Source of the DNA: Henricia sp. BOLD:AAB3569
Lineage: Eukaryota; Echinodermata; Asteroidea; Spinulosida; Echinasteridae
Reading direction: 5' to 3'
Length of the DNA stretch: 64,000 bases
Assembly: GCA_037783545.1 (NCBI GenBank)
Contig: JBBELK010000366.1
Location: 1,054,001 to 1,118,000 of the forward strand
The number at the start of each line of letters is the position of its first letter. Positions within the stretch are counted from its first letter, which is position 1. Shown one piece after another: positions 63,003-64,000 of the stretch. Under the pieces are notes generated by a model that saw only the letters and a list, made by a program, of their open reading frames with translations, searched no databases and was not told the origin of the DNA. Position numbers and translations under genes: made by a program.

Positions 63003-63380
63003 GTCAATCGTGTCAGGTCGTGAGCAATGGTACCCGACAGAGCGTAACAGATCGTGGGAGATCGCAGCGCATCTCAACAGAGCGTGGTGTTGGTCTTGTC
63101 CAAGGTTGATCCCGGTCACCACGATTTGGAAGCACGATTAGATGCGATCTGTCGCGCTTTGTTATGATCCAATACGATATGATGCGATGATCACGATTGA
63201 AAATTAATCGTGTTGATCGTAGAAAATGTTTGAACCGTCCAACAATTGTCTACGATCAACACGATTGCCACGACTAACCTCAAGATCTGATAAGATCTGA
63301 TAGGATCACCACGATTACTCCACGATTAAGACCACGATTTCAATCGTGGCGCGAATCGTGATAGTGGGAACCTAGCATAA

Positions 63381-63716
63381 ACAGTGTTAAAGAAACTAAA
63401 CGTATATAATTATGGTGAAGCTTCTTTTAATTCCAATGTCACAATGCCGAACATGCACGTTTGCTTATTGACGAATTCATTTGACCATACGGCTCTTGGC
63501 GGGAGGCTTGGGCGAATTCTCGTTGTTATTTCCAATGTGTACTAGCGTGGTTTTAAATTTGATTGCAGAATTTTTTCGATTGCGTGCTTCGAAAACCAAA
63601 TTGAATTCTCTTTTTAAATAATTGAACGGTGATCCAAAACTGCATTCAAATTCGCGCTAAAACGAATGTATCGGAAGCAAATTTGGGTAATATTTTGTCA
63701 TACTTGAGCGGGAAAA
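63381..63716. other. no gene seen
   Basis: AT-rich single-copy sequence. Confidence 0.35.
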
Positions 63717-63957
63717 CCTATAATAACAACAACCACAACAACAGACCACCAACAACAACCAACAACAACAACTACAACCAACAGCAAACAATTAACAACC
63801 ATCAACAACAACAACCAACAACCACACACACCCAACAACAACAACCAACAACCAACAACAACAAACAACAACAACAAACAACAACCACCAACACCAACCA
63901 CCACCAACCACAACAACCAACAACCACAACATACCACCACAACCACCACAACCACCA
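63717..63957. repeat. (CAA)n/(CCA)n simple repeat
   Basis: Imperfect ACAACA and ACCACA repeats. The Asn/Gln/Thr/His-rich frame through it is explained by the triplet repeat. Confidence 0.8.
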
Positions 63958-64000
63958 GTGAAACGTGGGTTGCTTTCGAGCGCGGCACCAGGGATCCCTG

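Larger units (their letters stand above)
61267..63377 (+). mobile_element. internally deleted PIF/Harbinger element
   Basis: 2111 bp with terminal inverted repeats (TGCTAAGTTCCCACT against TGCTAGGTTCCCACT) and TAA target duplications. The subterminal regions (61290-61735 and 62885-63360) are packed with ATACGATC, TCACGATT and ATCGTG words, likely transposase or companion binding sites. A different subfamily from the 38-44 kb element. The internal deletion removed the second half of both genes. Confidence 0.85.

Noticed and set aside
63629..63961. 110-codon Asn/Gln/Thr-rich frame at the window end
   Set aside because: Explained by the (CAA)n repeat.

Overview
This window looks like intergenic or intronic DNA of an invertebrate animal. 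The content suggests a marine metazoan, possibly a deuterostome, but no species can be named. There are no bacterial-style genes, operons or rRNA. The sequence is dominated by animal transposon families: BEL/Pao, PIF/Harbinger, LINEs, tRNA-derived SINEs, hAT-like and TTAA MITEs, and a tyrosine-recombinase element. Several minisatellites and satellites are also present. Host coding sequence is at most a few isolated candidate exons (1-174 minus, 46.8-47.16 kb minus, 48321-48455 plus, 59987-60131 minus).

Layout. 0.5-7.7 kb: five copies of one repeat in alternating orientation. They flank a decayed ORF with a CC/CxxC motif, a 72-bp minisatellite and a 1.5-kb tandem duplication, and carry nuclear-receptor-like DR1 and palindromic half-sites. 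8.3-16.3 kb: hairpins, a SINE, a dispersed repeat, a LINE fragment split by a TTAA MITE, and a 30-bp minisatellite. 20.9-35.7 kb: a GC-rich, apparently non-coding block bounded by inverted repeats of about 170-180 bp and holding an array of about nine hairpin units. A complete, apparently very young BEL/Pao element (27174-35022; 993-bp LTRs, TSD TATAG, 1903-codon ORF) is inserted in it. 36.2-37.1 kb: a palindrome-rich foldback element, followed by a second SINE copy.

38.2-45.3 kb is a nest. A tRNA-type SINE with a 14-bp target duplication holds a 5.73-kb PIF/Harbinger transposon with TTA TSDs. The transposon carries a two-exon DDE transposase and a convergent five-exon MADF (Myb/SANT-like) companion gene with one in-frame TAG. 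A 3 x 330-bp tandem repeat lies beside it. 46.2-46.7 kb: a second copy of the 11.1-kb repeat in which an internal segment is inverted. 51.3-53.4 kb: a decayed minus-strand reading frame joining an SGNH hydrolase domain to a tyrosine recombinase, interrupted by a MITE. 55.5-59.9 kb: a homogenised satellite of about 47/95 bp grading into diverged units. 61.3-63.4 kb: a second, internally deleted Harbinger (TSD TAA) in which the transposase and companion genes are truncated into each other.

The genes that work together are those inside each transposon. In Harbinger the DDE nuclease and the DNA-binding MADF partner act jointly on the terminal and subterminal repeats. In BEL/Pao a single polyprotein supplies gag, protease, RT, RNase H and integrase. 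Exon calls and repeat boundaries were read by eye and are approximate unless a TSD fixes them.
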